Shown one piece after another: positions 34,620-42,630 of a DNA stretch of 64,000 nt. The position numbers and the translations under genes were made by a program. The DNA is from Microbacterium sp. AG1240. GTDB taxonomy: Bacteria; Actinomycetota; Actinomycetes; Actinomycetales; Microbacteriaceae. A model generated the notes under the pieces. It searched no databases. It was not told the DNA's origin and saw only the letters and a program-made list of their open reading frames with translations. The DNA lies in assembly GCF_003635115.1 (NCBI RefSeq), contig NZ_RBXJ01000003.1, positions 135,324 to 199,323 on the forward strand, written 5' to 3'. Each line of letters opens with the position of its first letter. Position 1 is the stretch's first letter.

Positions 34620-35180
34620 TCAGCGGCCCGGGGTCTCGGCGGGCGGCGTGGGCTCACCCGCCGGAGGAGTGGGTGCGTCGGTCGGAGGCGTCGGCGCCGT
34701 TCCCTCTGCGGGCGGCGTGGGCGCCGTCCCGTCGGTCGGCGGAACCGGCGGGGTGCGCCCGTCGCGTTCTGCCGGACCCTCGCCGCCGGCGCAGGCTCCC
34801 GGTCGGCCGGGTCCGGCCGGAGGAGTCGGGGCCGCTGCGTCGGTACCGGGGGTCGGTGCCGCGCCCTCAGCGGGGGGCGTCGGCGCCGCGCCGTCCGAAC
34901 CGGGAGTCGATGCGGTCGCGTCGGAACCGGGGGTCGGTGCGATCCCGTCGGCACGGACTGCCGACGACGAGAGCGACGACGCGGTGGCACTCGACTGGGC
35001 AGCCACCGCGGCCGTGCCGCCGGCGAGACCGGCCGCGACGATGACCGCACCGACGATCAGCGCCGGGCGCATCCACCGTCGCGGCTGAGGCTCCTCGGTC
35101 ACCGTCGGACGGGTCAGCGGCAGCGTGTCGTTCTGGTCGTCGTGATCGTCGGAGTTCGGCGAGATGTGGTCGTTGTTCAT
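34620..35180 (-). CDS. Membrane-anchored Pro/Thr-rich low-complexity protein
   Basis: 186 residues. Residues 1-37 are hydrophilic (cytoplasmic), 38-60 form one membrane segment (MRPALIVGAVIVAAGLAGGTAAVAA), and the remaining 120 are built of Ala-Pro-Thr-Pro motifs (APTPGSD, APTPPAEG, TPGTDA, in loose repeats of 8-12 residues) with one CAGGEGPAERDGR insertion. The extracellular part is probably an unstructured, wall-spanning stalk. It precedes a two-component system on the opposite strand with 147 bases between, so it may be the regulated target (inference). Confidence 0.75.
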   Translation of the reverse strand: MNNDHISPNSDDHDDQNDTLPLTRPTVTEEPQPRRWMRPALIVGAVIVAAGLAGGTAAVAAQSSATASSLSSSAVRADGIAPTPGSDATASTPGSDGAAPTPPAEGAAPTPGTDAAAPTPPAGPGRPGACAGGEGPAERDGRTPPVPPTDGTAPTPPAEGTAPTPPTDAPTPPAGEPTPPAETPGR

Positions 35181-35314
35181 GGTGATCCTGTCCGCCGGGG
35201 ACGCTCCGCCGGCTTCTCTCTCCAGCCTGTGATCGATGTCTGAAGCAGGCCTGAAGTCGGCGAGCACGCAGCATCCACCTACCGAACGCATAAGGGCCGT
35301 CCAGTCGCGCGGCG

Positions 35315-35320
35315 TACCGT
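35315..35320 (+). promoter_or_regulatory. Leaderless -10 element of the response regulator gene
   Basis: TACCGT followed by seven bases and the ATG at 35328. Confidence 0.45.
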
Positions 35321-35327
35321 GCCGAGG

Positions 35328-36002
35328 ATGCCTGCCCCCGCCCGCGTGCTCGTCCTCGACGACGACGAGACCATCCGACTGTCGGTCGTGACGGCGCTGC
35401 GGGCCGACGGCCTCATCGCGGAGGGCGATGCCGACGGCCGTCACCTCGCCGAGAGACTGGCGACGTTCCGGCCCGATCTGCTGGTGCTCGACTGGATGAT
35501 GCCCGGGCCGAGCGGCATTCGCCTGCTGCCGGTGATCCGCGAGGCGGGCGATACCCCCGTGATCATGCTCACGGCCCGCGACGATGTCGACGATCGCCTC
35601 CGCGGCTTCGCCGGCGGCGCCGACGACTACGTGGTCAAGCCGTTCTCGATGGCCGAGCTCGTCGCGCGCACGACCGCGGTGCTGCGACGCCGGGGCCGTC
35701 TGCCGTCGACGATGGAGGTCGGCGACCTCGTCGTCGACCCGGATGCCGCGCTGGCACGCCGGGGCGGAGAGACTCTCGACCTCACGGCCACCGAGTTCCG
35801 GCTGCTGCGGATGTTCATCGAGAGCCGGGGGCGGACGCTGTCGAAGGCGCAGATCCTCACCGAGGTGTGGGGGTACGACGACTACGACCCGAATCTCGTG
35901 GAAGTGCACCTCAGCGCGCTGCGTCGCAAGATGGAGACCCGGGGTGCGCGCATGATCCACACCGTGCGCGGCCTCGGCTACCGGCTGAGTGTCGCGCCGT
36001 GA
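35328..36002 (+). CDS. OmpR-family response regulator
   Basis: 224 residues. Receiver domain with acidic pocket VLDDDET, phospho-Asp55 in LVLDWMMPG, Thr in MLTARDD and Lys in YVVKPFSM. C-terminal winged helix with LTATEFRLLRMFIESRGRTLSKAQILTEVWGYDDYDPNLVEVHLSALRRKM. The ATG at 35328 was chosen on the TACCGT leaderless pattern; GTG 35319 is an alternative. It overlaps the kinase gene by 4 bases; the pair forms one operon. Confidence 0.94.
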   Translation: MPAPARVLVLDDDETIRLSVVTALRADGLIAEGDADGRHLAERLATFRPDLLVLDWMMPGPSGIRLLPVIREAGDTPVIMLTARDDVDDRLRGFAGGADDYVVKPFSMAELVARTTAVLRRRGRLPSTMEVGDLVVDPDAALARRGGETLDLTATEFRLLRMFIESRGRTLSKAQILTEVWGYDDYDPNLVEVHLSALRRKMETRGARMIHTVRGLGYRLSVAP

Positions 36003-37456
36003 CCGCCGCGGGGGCACTGCGCACCGGGTCGCTGCGCCGACGCACCATCGTGGCGGTGCTCGCTCTTCTCGCGCTGGTGCTGATCGTTCTCGTGATCGTC
36101 GTCGACGTGGTGCTCGGGGCACGGCTCCGTAGCCAGATCGAGGATCGCCTCCGTGACCGCGCGTCTGCGGCCGCGTCGCTCGTGGGCACCGTCGATTCCG
36201 AGGACCTCGCCGAGCGCCTCTCGGCACAGGGGCTCTCCGTGCGGATCGACGACGCCGGCGGCGGTTCGGTGGTCGCGGGCCCGAGTCCCGATCAGCTGCG
36301 CGAGGGCCCTCCGGGCGGGCCCGGACCGAACGGTCCGCCCGCGCCTCTCGCGTCGACGCCGTCGACGACCTCGGCGGGCGCGACGGTCACCGCGTCGGAG
36401 CTCAGCGGCGACGATCGGCTGATGACACTCCGCTCCACCCTGAGCGACGGGTCCACCGTGACGCTCACGGCCTCGACCGCCGGGATCGACGAGACGCTCG
36501 CCCAGGTGCGGTGGGTCATGGTCATCGCATCCGTCGTCGTCCTCGCCCTCGGCGCCGGGGCGGTCGTGCTCATCGTGCGCGGCACCCTCCGCCCCCTCGA
36601 CCGCATGTCGGACGCCGCGCGCTCCGTCGCCGCCGGCGACCGGGATCGGCGCCTTCGCCCGACGCGACCCGACACCGAGATCGGTCGGGTCGCCGCCGCA
36701 TTCGACGACATGCTCGACGACGTGGTGGGGGCAGAACAGGCTGCCCTCGACGCCGAGACGCGGCTGCGCGCCTTCCTCTCCGACGCCGCGCACGAACTGC
36801 GCACGCCCGTCGCCGGCATGCGGGCAGCCGCGGAGACCCTGATCCGGGCCGACCTCGACGGTCCCGATCGCGAGCTGCTCGCGGCTCGCGTCGTGCAGGA
36901 GGCCTCGCGCGCGTCGCGTCTCGTCGACGACCTGCTCACGATGGCGCGCGTCGACCAGGGCCTCGAGCTGCGTGCGCAGAAGATCGATCTGCGCGCACTG
37001 CTCGACGACGAGACCGAGCGGATGCGGCGGGTGCACCCCGGTTTGCGGCTCGACCTGCGGGTACCCTCCGACCCCGTTCCCGTCACCGTCGACGCCGACC
37101 GCATCGCGCAGGTCGTGGCGAACCTCGTCGACAACGCGGCCCGCGTCACCGCCGGCACCGGACGGGTGCGGGTCGAGCTCGCCGTCGGCCCCGGCGACAC
37201 GGCGTCGACAAGTGTCACCGACGACGGGCCGGGTGTCCCCGACGGCGACCGCGAGCGCATCTTCGAGCGGCTTCTACGACTCGATCCGGCTCGCGCGGCC
37301 CGCACCGGCGCCGGCCTCGGCCTCCCCATCGCCCGCGGCATCGCCCGGGCCCACGGCGGCGACGTCGTCTGCGAACGGCATGTCGGCGGCGCGAGGTTCG
37401 TGGTGTCGCTCCCGACGGGCGTGATCGCCCGGGCCCCGGCGATGGTGCCGTTCTGA
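35999..37456 (+). CDS. Sensor histidine kinase
   Basis: 485 residues from a GTG overlapping the regulator stop. Two membrane segments (IVAVLALLALVLIVLVIVVDVVL and VMVIASVVVLALGAGAVVLIV) flank an extracytoplasmic loop of about 130 residues rich in Gly/Pro/Ser. HAMP domain, then the H-box DAAHELRTPVAGM, N-box NLVDNAARV, and ATP lid GDGPGVPDGDRERIFERLLRLDPARAARTGAGLGLPIARGIA. It phosphorylates the adjacent response regulator; stimulus unknown. Confidence 0.94.
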   Translation: MTAAGALRTGSLRRRTIVAVLALLALVLIVLVIVVDVVLGARLRSQIEDRLRDRASAAASLVGTVDSEDLAERLSAQGLSVRIDDAGGGSVVAGPSPDQLREGPPGGPGPNGPPAPLASTPSTTSAGATVTASELSGDDRLMTLRSTLSDGSTVTLTASTAGIDETLAQVRWVMVIASVVVLALGAGAVVLIVRGTLRPLDRMSDAARSVAAGDRDRRLRPTRPDTEIGRVAAAFDDMLDDVVGAEQAALDAETRLRAFLSDAAHELRTPVAGMRAAAETLIRADLDGPDRELLAARVVQEASRASRLVDDLLTMARVDQGLELRAQKIDLRALLDDETERMRRVHPGLRLDLRVPSDPVPVTVDADRIAQVVANLVDNAARVTAGTGRVRVELAVGPGDTASTSVTDDGPGVPDGDRERIFERLLRLDPARAARTGAGLGLPIARGIARAHGGDVVCERHVGGARFVVSLPTGVIARAPAMVPF

Positions 37457-37531
37457 CGCGACGGTCGACGAGCGGGCGCCCCCGACTCACGACGGCCGCC
37501 GCGGCGGGCGCGGCGAGGTTCTCGCCCGCGT

Positions 37532-38683
37532 TCAGGAGTACGACCGGTGCGCCCGCATCCCGAGCCGGGTGACGATCTCGTAGTTGATCGTCCCGGCCGC
37601 CGCCGCCCAGGCGTCCGCGCTGTTCACGCCCTCGTGGGCGATGACGACGACCTCATCCCCCACGCGGGGAGGCTGCGGTCGGCTCGATTCGTCCTCTCCA
37701 TCGAGACCGATCACGAACTGGTCCATGGCGATGACTCCGAGGATCGGATGCGCCACACCGCCGATCGTGACGGACATTCCCCGCGCCGATCGAGGAAGCC
37801 CGTCTCCGTACCCCACCGGGACGAGTCCCACGCGCGTGGGACGGGACGTCGTGTGACGTGCTCCGTAAGAGATGCCGTGACCGGCAGGGAGCACCTTGAT
37901 CGCCGACAGCACCGTGCGGAACGAAAGGGCCGGTTGCAGGGTGAACGGAGCTGCCGCTGAGGACGGGAGTGGGGACAACCCGTAGGTTCCGATGCCGACG
38001 CGCACCATGTCGTAGTGCAGGTCAGGCCGCCGCAGGGCCGCCGCCGTGTTGGCAAGGTGCGCGACCCGCACGCCGAAGCCGTGCTCGCGGGCGGCCGCAA
38101 CGGCGTCGTCGAAGGCCTCGCGCTGGCAGTCGGTCTCCGTGTCGCGAGCGGGGTCTTCGGCCACCGAGAGATGCGAGAACACTCCTTCCACGCGGATGGT
38201 TCCGCGCCGCTCGTGCTGTTCGGCGATGACGAGCAGGTCATGCCACCCCCGAGGCGTGGATCCGTTTCGCCCGAGCCCCGTGTCGATCTTCAGGTGGACG
38301 GTGGCGCGACGCCGCGTGACGACGGCGGCGCGCGCCGCGCGGTCGAGCTCCTCCCGGGAGGAGATCCCGAGACGGACGCGTCGCGCCACCGCCTCCTCGA
38401 ACGGAGAGTGGGGTGTGTGCAGCCAGGCCAGCAGGGGCGCCTCGATGAAGGCGTCGCGCAGTGCGAGCGCTTCAGCGATGTGGGCTACGCCCAGCCACGA
38501 TGCTCCGCCTTCGAGGGCGGCTCGCGCAACGGCGATGGCTCCGTGGCCGTATGCATCGGCCTTGACGACCGCCATGACCTCGGCCGGCGACACCAGCTCG
38601 GCGAAGCGACCGACGTTCTCCCGGATAGCGTCCAGACGCACGTGGATGGTGCGTTCTACGCCACCGGCGGGAATCCCGGACAT
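37532..38683 (-). CDS. alr: Alanine racemase
   Basis: 383 residues. PLP Lys41 is in MAVVKADAYGHG, and the second catalytic Tyr in GHGISYGARH, both at family spacing; HLKIDTGLGRNG and MVRVGIGTYGLSP complete the pattern. Interconverts L- and D-alanine. The stop of the alanine dehydrogenase gene lies one base before the start, with no clear ribosome site, so translation is coupled. In an ald operon under an Lrp-type regulator, a catabolic role (D-alanine to L-alanine to pyruvate) is more likely than the cell-wall supply role. Confidence 0.94.
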   Translation of the reverse strand: MSGIPAGGVERTIHVRLDAIRENVGRFAELVSPAEVMAVVKADAYGHGAIAVARAALEGGASWLGVAHIAEALALRDAFIEAPLLAWLHTPHSPFEEAVARRVRLGISSREELDRAARAAVVTRRRATVHLKIDTGLGRNGSTPRGWHDLLVIAEQHERRGTIRVEGVFSHLSVAEDPARDTETDCQREAFDDAVAAAREHGFGVRVAHLANTAAALRRPDLHYDMVRVGIGTYGLSPLPSSAAAPFTLQPALSFRTVLSAIKVLPAGHGISYGARHTTSRPTRVGLVPVGYGDGLPRSARGMSVTIGGVAHPILGVIAMDQFVIGLDGEDESSRPQPPRVGDEVVVIAHEGVNSADAWAAAAGTINYEIVTRLGMRAHRSYS

Positions 38684-38684
38684 G

Positions 38685-39800
38685 TCAGCTGAGGACGGCG
38701 TCCGACGGTGTCGCGGGGAGGTCGAATGCGCGGGCGACCGGCACGTTGACGACCGATCCCGCGTGCACACTGAGCCCTCCCGCCAGCGCCCTGTCGTCAC
38801 GGAGGGCGCTCTTCCACCCGAGCGTCGCGAGCGCGGCGACGTACGGCAGCGTCGCATTGGTGAGAGCCCGCGTGGATGTGGCGGGCACGGAGCCGGGCAT
38901 GTTGGCCACGCAGTAGTAGATCGAATCGTGGACCGCGAAGGTGGGGTCGTCGTGAGTGGTCGGCCGTGATCCCTCGAAGCATCCTCCCTGGTCGATCGCG
39001 ATGTCGACGAGCACCGATCCCGGCTTCATTGTGCGCACCATGTCGGTGGTGACGAGCTTGGGGGCCTGTGCTCCCGGGATGAGTACCGACCCGACGACGA
39101 GGTCAGCGGAGGCGACCTGATCGGCGATCTCATACGTTGTCGACGAGCGTGTCTCCACTCGGCCGTCGAAGATCCTCTCCAGCTGGCGCAGTCGAGGCAA
39201 GGACCGATCGATGACGGTGACCCGGGCGCCCATGCCGAGGGCGTTCGCGGCCGCGTGCTCTCCGGCGACGCCCCCTCCGATGACGACCACGTGCGCCTTC
39301 GGTGTGCCGGGAACCCCGCCCATCAGCACACCCACCCCGCCCTGGGATCGCATGAGGTGGTAGGCCCCCACCTGCGATGCGAGTCGGCCAGCGACCTCGC
39401 TCATCGGCGACAGGAGCGGAAGCGACCCGTCGGGCAGCTGTACCGTCTCGTACGCGATCGCCGTGGTTCCGGAGGCCAGAAGCGCGTCGGTGCACTCGCG
39501 CGATGCGGCGAGATGCAGGTAGGTGAAGAGCACCTGACCCTCTCGCAGGTGCGGGTACTCCGACGGGATCGGCTCCTTCACCTTCAGCAGAAGCTCCGCC
39601 TGCTCCCACACAGACCCGGCCGACCCCGAGATACGGCCCCCCGCGCGCACGAAGTCCTCGTCGAGGAACCCCGATCCTGCGCCGGCACCGGCCTGAATCA
39701 CGACATCGTGGCCCAGCCCAGCGAGCTCGTGCACGCCCGCGGGAGTGATGGCGACACGGTTCTCGTTGTTCTTGATCTCAGTGGGCACGCCAACGATCAT
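38685..39800 (-). CDS. ald: Alanine dehydrogenase
   Basis: 371 residues, the usual length. GVPTEIKNNENRVAITPAGVHEL at the start, LLKVKEPIPSEY and FTYLHLAAS (catalytic Lys and His region), NAD site VVIGGGVAGEHAAANALGMGA. Oxidatively deaminates L-alanine to pyruvate and ammonia with NAD. AAGGAG is 6 bases upstream of the ATG, and a CATACT -10 candidate stands in the divergent gap. Divergent to the Lrp regulator. Confidence 0.96.
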   Translation of the reverse strand: MIVGVPTEIKNNENRVAITPAGVHELAGLGHDVVIQAGAGAGSGFLDEDFVRAGGRISGSAGSVWEQAELLLKVKEPIPSEYPHLREGQVLFTYLHLAASRECTDALLASGTTAIAYETVQLPDGSLPLLSPMSEVAGRLASQVGAYHLMRSQGGVGVLMGGVPGTPKAHVVVIGGGVAGEHAAANALGMGARVTVIDRSLPRLRQLERIFDGRVETRSSTTYEIADQVASADLVVGSVLIPGAQAPKLVTTDMVRTMKPGSVLVDIAIDQGGCFEGSRPTTHDDPTFAVHDSIYYCVANMPGSVPATSTRALTNATLPYVAALATLGWKSALRDDRALAGGLSVHAGSVVNVPVARAFDLPATPSDAVLS

Positions 39801-39932
39801 GAGGATCTCCTTCGGATTGTGGGCTCTAGTATGAGAACAAAAAGAAGCATCCAGCGTTCCAACCGAAGGATTCGCGCGTATCCCAGCGGTGATCGACCAG
39901 GTGTTTCACGTAAGAGGAAGTCGGACGTCGCG
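39801..39932. promoter_or_regulatory. Divergent promoter region of ald and the Lrp-type regulator gene
   Basis: 132-base gap with an AT-rich centre (about 39825-39850). On the minus strand CATACT followed by AGAG makes a -10 candidate for ald. Lrp-type regulators of alanine dehydrogenase usually bind such divergent gaps; no clean operator could be picked by eye. Confidence 0.45.
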
Positions 39933-40415
39933 ATGGCGAAGAATCCACGAACCCCCGAGCTGGACGACATCGACGCGGCCATCGTCAGGGCCCTGATCCA
40001 CAACGGACGCGCGTCGAACCGGCAGCTCGCGACCCTCGCCGGCGTCGCGGAGTCCACAGCTCACACACGGTTGCGGTCCCTCGAGACGCGGGGAGTGATC
40101 GTCGGCTACGAAGCGGTGATCTCACCCACCGCCCTGGGGAACTCGATCCAGGCCTTGATCGGGGTCTCGCTGCGCGCGGGTGCCCGTCAAGCGCATATCG
40201 AGGCGTTCACCGCCCACGTGAGACGCCTGCCGGAAGTGACGCAGTTCTTCTTCGTCGGAGGCGGCGATGACTTCGTGATCCACATCGCTGTCGCAGACTC
40301 CGCGTCGCTGAGGCAGTTCGTCGTCGAAGAGATCTCGGGTCACGAGAGTGTCGCCTCGACACGCACCAGCATCATCTTCGATTACGGGCGCAGCCAGTCG
40401 CTTCCCGTCGCGTGA
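39933..40415 (+). CDS. Lrp/AsnC-family regulator of alanine catabolism
   Basis: 160 residues. N-terminal helix-turn-helix LDDIDAAIVRALIHNGRASNRQLATLAGVAESTAHTRLRSLETRGVIVGYEAV and C-terminal RAM domain with ligand-sensing FFVGGGDDFVIHIAVADSASLRQFV. Divergent to ald-alr, so by analogy with mycobacterial AldR it probably activates or represses alanine dehydrogenase in response to alanine. Start at the ATG 39933; earlier in-frame codons offer no start. Confidence 0.93.
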   Translation: MAKNPRTPELDDIDAAIVRALIHNGRASNRQLATLAGVAESTAHTRLRSLETRGVIVGYEAVISPTALGNSIQALIGVSLRAGARQAHIEAFTAHVRRLPEVTQFFFVGGGDDFVIHIAVADSASLRQFVVEEISGHESVASTRTSIIFDYGRSQSLPVA

Positions 40416-40427
40416 AGCCGCGAGAGG

Positions 40428-42035
40428 CTAGAGGCGCCGCAGGCGCAGCTGCAGCATCAGGCTGAAACGCTGATCAGGGTCTTCGAGATCCGCCCCCAGC
40501 AGCTCCTGGATCCGACGCAGGCGCAGCCGGAACGTATTCGGATGCACGATCAATTCCGCCGCTCCCGTCCGCACGTCGCCGAATTTCTCGAGGTACATCT
40601 CCAGTGTGGCGACCAGTTGCGTGCCGTGCCTGTCGTCCCATTCTTCGAGCTGCGTGACAGCGTCGCTCACCGTGCGATGTTCGTCGATCCAGCGCTCCTT
40701 CATCTCCGCGAGGATCACATCGTGTCTGACTTCATCTATTCGGTATGCCCCTCGCTCTCGCTTGGCGATGACGCGGAGCACCCGATCAGCGTCGGACCGC
40801 GACCGGTTGAGCTCCGCGATGTCGTCGACGAGCTCGCCGATACCCAGCCGCACCGGCAGACGTGTCGCCCGTTGGGTGACGAAGTCGCCGCCGACACTCG
40901 ACAGGTAGGCCCGTTCCGACGCGTGCTTCTCGTCGACGGGGAGGACGCCGTACACGACCTTCCCGATCACTCCCGCGACACTGTGCGGATGAAAGGTCAA
41001 CAGGTGCAGTTCGAAGGTGCGGCTGATCCGATCCATACGAACCACATCTGCGGGGTCCTCGTTGACGCTGTCCACGGAGGTGACCGCGCAGACGGCGTAC
41101 TTCTTGGAATGCAGGCCGAGCTCGTGGGCGGCGTGTCTCGCTGAGTCGCCGCCGGCCAGAAGAGCCGCGAGTTGACGACGGCGTTGCCGTTGTGAGGCGT
41201 CTGCTTCCACGCGTTCGCGCAGCATCTGTATCGCGACGAGGCGGGATGCTTCGACGAGCACGCGTTGCTGATGCCCGTCCAGTGGCGCATCGACGACCGC
41301 CCAGATCGACCCCAGGAGAGACTCTCCGGCGGTGACCCGGATGACGGCGCGGCCACGTTCGTAGATGTCGCCCGCTTCCACGAATATCGGCAGGGGTTCG
41401 GCGTAGATGCGGTGGAAGATCCCCGCCGACCTCAACCGTTGCTTCGAGGAATCGGGGACCTGCTGCCCCAGCACTGCTGCACGGCGGGAGCGATCGGCGG
41501 GATGATCCCCCGACGAGAAGGCCACGATCCGGGAGTTGACGTCTTCGATGGTGATGGCCGCATCGAGCAATGCCGCAACCGAATTGGCGAGGGATCGCAG
41601 ATCGGCCGCGTCTCCGATGAGGTGAGCCTCCGTGGGTCGGCTCAGTTCCAGCGTGCTTCGCGAGATCGTGAGAGTGGCGGCGGCCGCGACCTGATTCCAC
41701 GGCACGCCGCGGACAAGACCGATGACGGGAACCCCGGTCTCCTCCAGCTGAGCCGCGGCGTTCCGGTCCACGGAGATCGGTTCTCGCAGGACGACGGCGG
41801 CAGCGTTGCGATCGGTGAGGTGACGGATGAGGTCGAGGATCGACTCGTCGCCCGCGACCCCGACACCCAGCACGAGAGACCCGGGTGTGATCAACGAGTG
41901 ATCGAGCGGGTCGAAGATGCTCACGGTGGAGACCATCACCGATGGGTCGACTCGTCCGATCGCGAGCTCGACGACCGTGGATCCGAGTTCGCTGAGCACC
42001 TTGTTGAGGGACACTCCGGATGTCGGCGTCGTCAT
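40428..42035 (-). CDS. PucR-family transcriptional regulator
   Basis: 535 residues from the ATG at 42035 (AAGG upstream). N-terminal PucR-type domain (VLSELGSTVVELAIGRVDPSVMVSTVSIFDPLDHSL...), central GAF-like region, and the C-terminal helix-turn-helix EMYLEKFGDVRTGAAELIVHPNTFRLRLRRIQELLG. Such regulators control purine, amino acid or aromatic catabolism. It overlaps the serine hydrolase remnant by 4 bases, so it was once the second gene of that operon. Its original promoter was probably lost with the 5' half of that gene, unless transcription now starts within the remnant or comes from read-through. Confidence 0.88.
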   Translation of the reverse strand: MTTPTSGVSLNKVLSELGSTVVELAIGRVDPSVMVSTVSIFDPLDHSLITPGSLVLGVGVAGDESILDLIRHLTDRNAAAVVLREPISVDRNAAAQLEETGVPVIGLVRGVPWNQVAAAATLTISRSTLELSRPTEAHLIGDAADLRSLANSVAALLDAAITIEDVNSRIVAFSSGDHPADRSRRAAVLGQQVPDSSKQRLRSAGIFHRIYAEPLPIFVEAGDIYERGRAVIRVTAGESLLGSIWAVVDAPLDGHQQRVLVEASRLVAIQMLRERVEADASQRQRRRQLAALLAGGDSARHAAHELGLHSKKYAVCAVTSVDSVNEDPADVVRMDRISRTFELHLLTFHPHSVAGVIGKVVYGVLPVDEKHASERAYLSSVGGDFVTQRATRLPVRLGIGELVDDIAELNRSRSDADRVLRVIAKRERGAYRIDEVRHDVILAEMKERWIDEHRTVSDAVTQLEEWDDRHGTQLVATLEMYLEKFGDVRTGAAELIVHPNTFRLRLRRIQELLGADLEDPDQRFSLMLQLRLRRL

Positions 42036-42361
42036 CGCGCCTTCACTGGGTCGTGCGCGGCGAGGTGCGGTGAGTCGACGAGCGGAGCGGGCCCCCACTG
42101 CTCGGGCCACCAGTGGCGCAGCAAGGCATGCCCGACCTTGCCGTTCGTGATCTCACCCTCGTCCTCCGGAGCGAACAGGAGATCGTGCGACCCTCGCGTG
42201 GACGCGGCGTACGAGAAGCCCGTGCCGCGGAACCTCACGATTCCCATATCGCTGCGCACGCCCGGGTAGAAACCGGTCTTGCTCGCCGAGACAACGGGTT
42301 GGACGATGCGAAGTTCCTCCGCGTAGGGGGCCACCTTGATGTAGCGCAGCACCTGGTCGCG
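42032..42361 (-). pseudogene. 5'-truncated serine hydrolase (beta-lactamase class A-like)
   Basis: The last about 105 codons of a serine hydrolase: DQVLRYIKVAPYAEELRI, then SASKTGFYPGVRSDMGIVRF with the K-T-G box of penicillin-binding folds, then SYAASTRGSHDLLFAPEDEGEITNGKVGHALLRHWWP. The N-terminal part with the Ser-x-x-Lys nucleophile is missing, and the reading frame beyond 42361 is only antisense to the neighbouring aldolase remnant. Stop overlaps the PucR start (ATGA). Not functional. Confidence 0.78.
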
Positions 42362-42630
42362 GCGCCACCGCGGTGAAGATCTTCCCGGCGAGCACCGTCG
42401 GGTCCGACTACGTCCGGCAACTGGCGGGGCCACTCCCCGACGTGCAGACCCTGCCTTCAGGTGGGGTCACTCTCGAAGCAATCCCGGCGTGGATTCGTGC
42501 AGGCTGCATCGCGGTGAGCCTGGGAGGGCCACTGATCGTCGACGCCTTCGCCGGTGGCGACCTCGAAGAACTCGCCCACCGGGCACGTCAGGCAGTCCGC
42601 TCCGTTGCGGAGACCCGGGGCGGCTCATGA
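42361..42630 (+). pseudogene. 5'-truncated KDPG/KHG aldolase
   Basis: The C-terminal 88 codons of a 2-dehydro-3-deoxy-6-phosphogluconate aldolase. GATAVKIFPASTVG (with the Schiff-base Lys of the VKIFPA motif), LPDVQTLPSGGVTLEAIPAWIRAGCIAVSLGG and DLEELAHRARQAV are all family matches. Everything upstream of GATAV (about 120 residues, including the remaining catalytic residues) is missing, and the sequence there belongs to the serine hydrolase remnant. A start at GTG 42373 gives 85 residues, too short to be an aldolase. Overlaps the kinase gene ATGA. Confidence 0.8.

Noticed and set aside
33386..35050. 554-codon leftward frame opposite the DUF1611 gene
   Set aside because: Antisense shadow of the DUF1611 gene and of the Pro/Thr-rich gene; the translation has the composition of reverse-frame GC-rich DNA.
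34620..35060. Repeated APTP-coding DNA as a CRISPR or tandem-repeat array
   Set aside because: The units differ in length and sequence and lie in frame inside a coding region; no spacers of constant length.
42373..42630. Short intact gene for a KDPG aldolase-like protein
   Set aside because: Only the last 85 residues of the family, with the N-terminal half missing at the same point where the serine hydrolase breaks; read as pseudogene.
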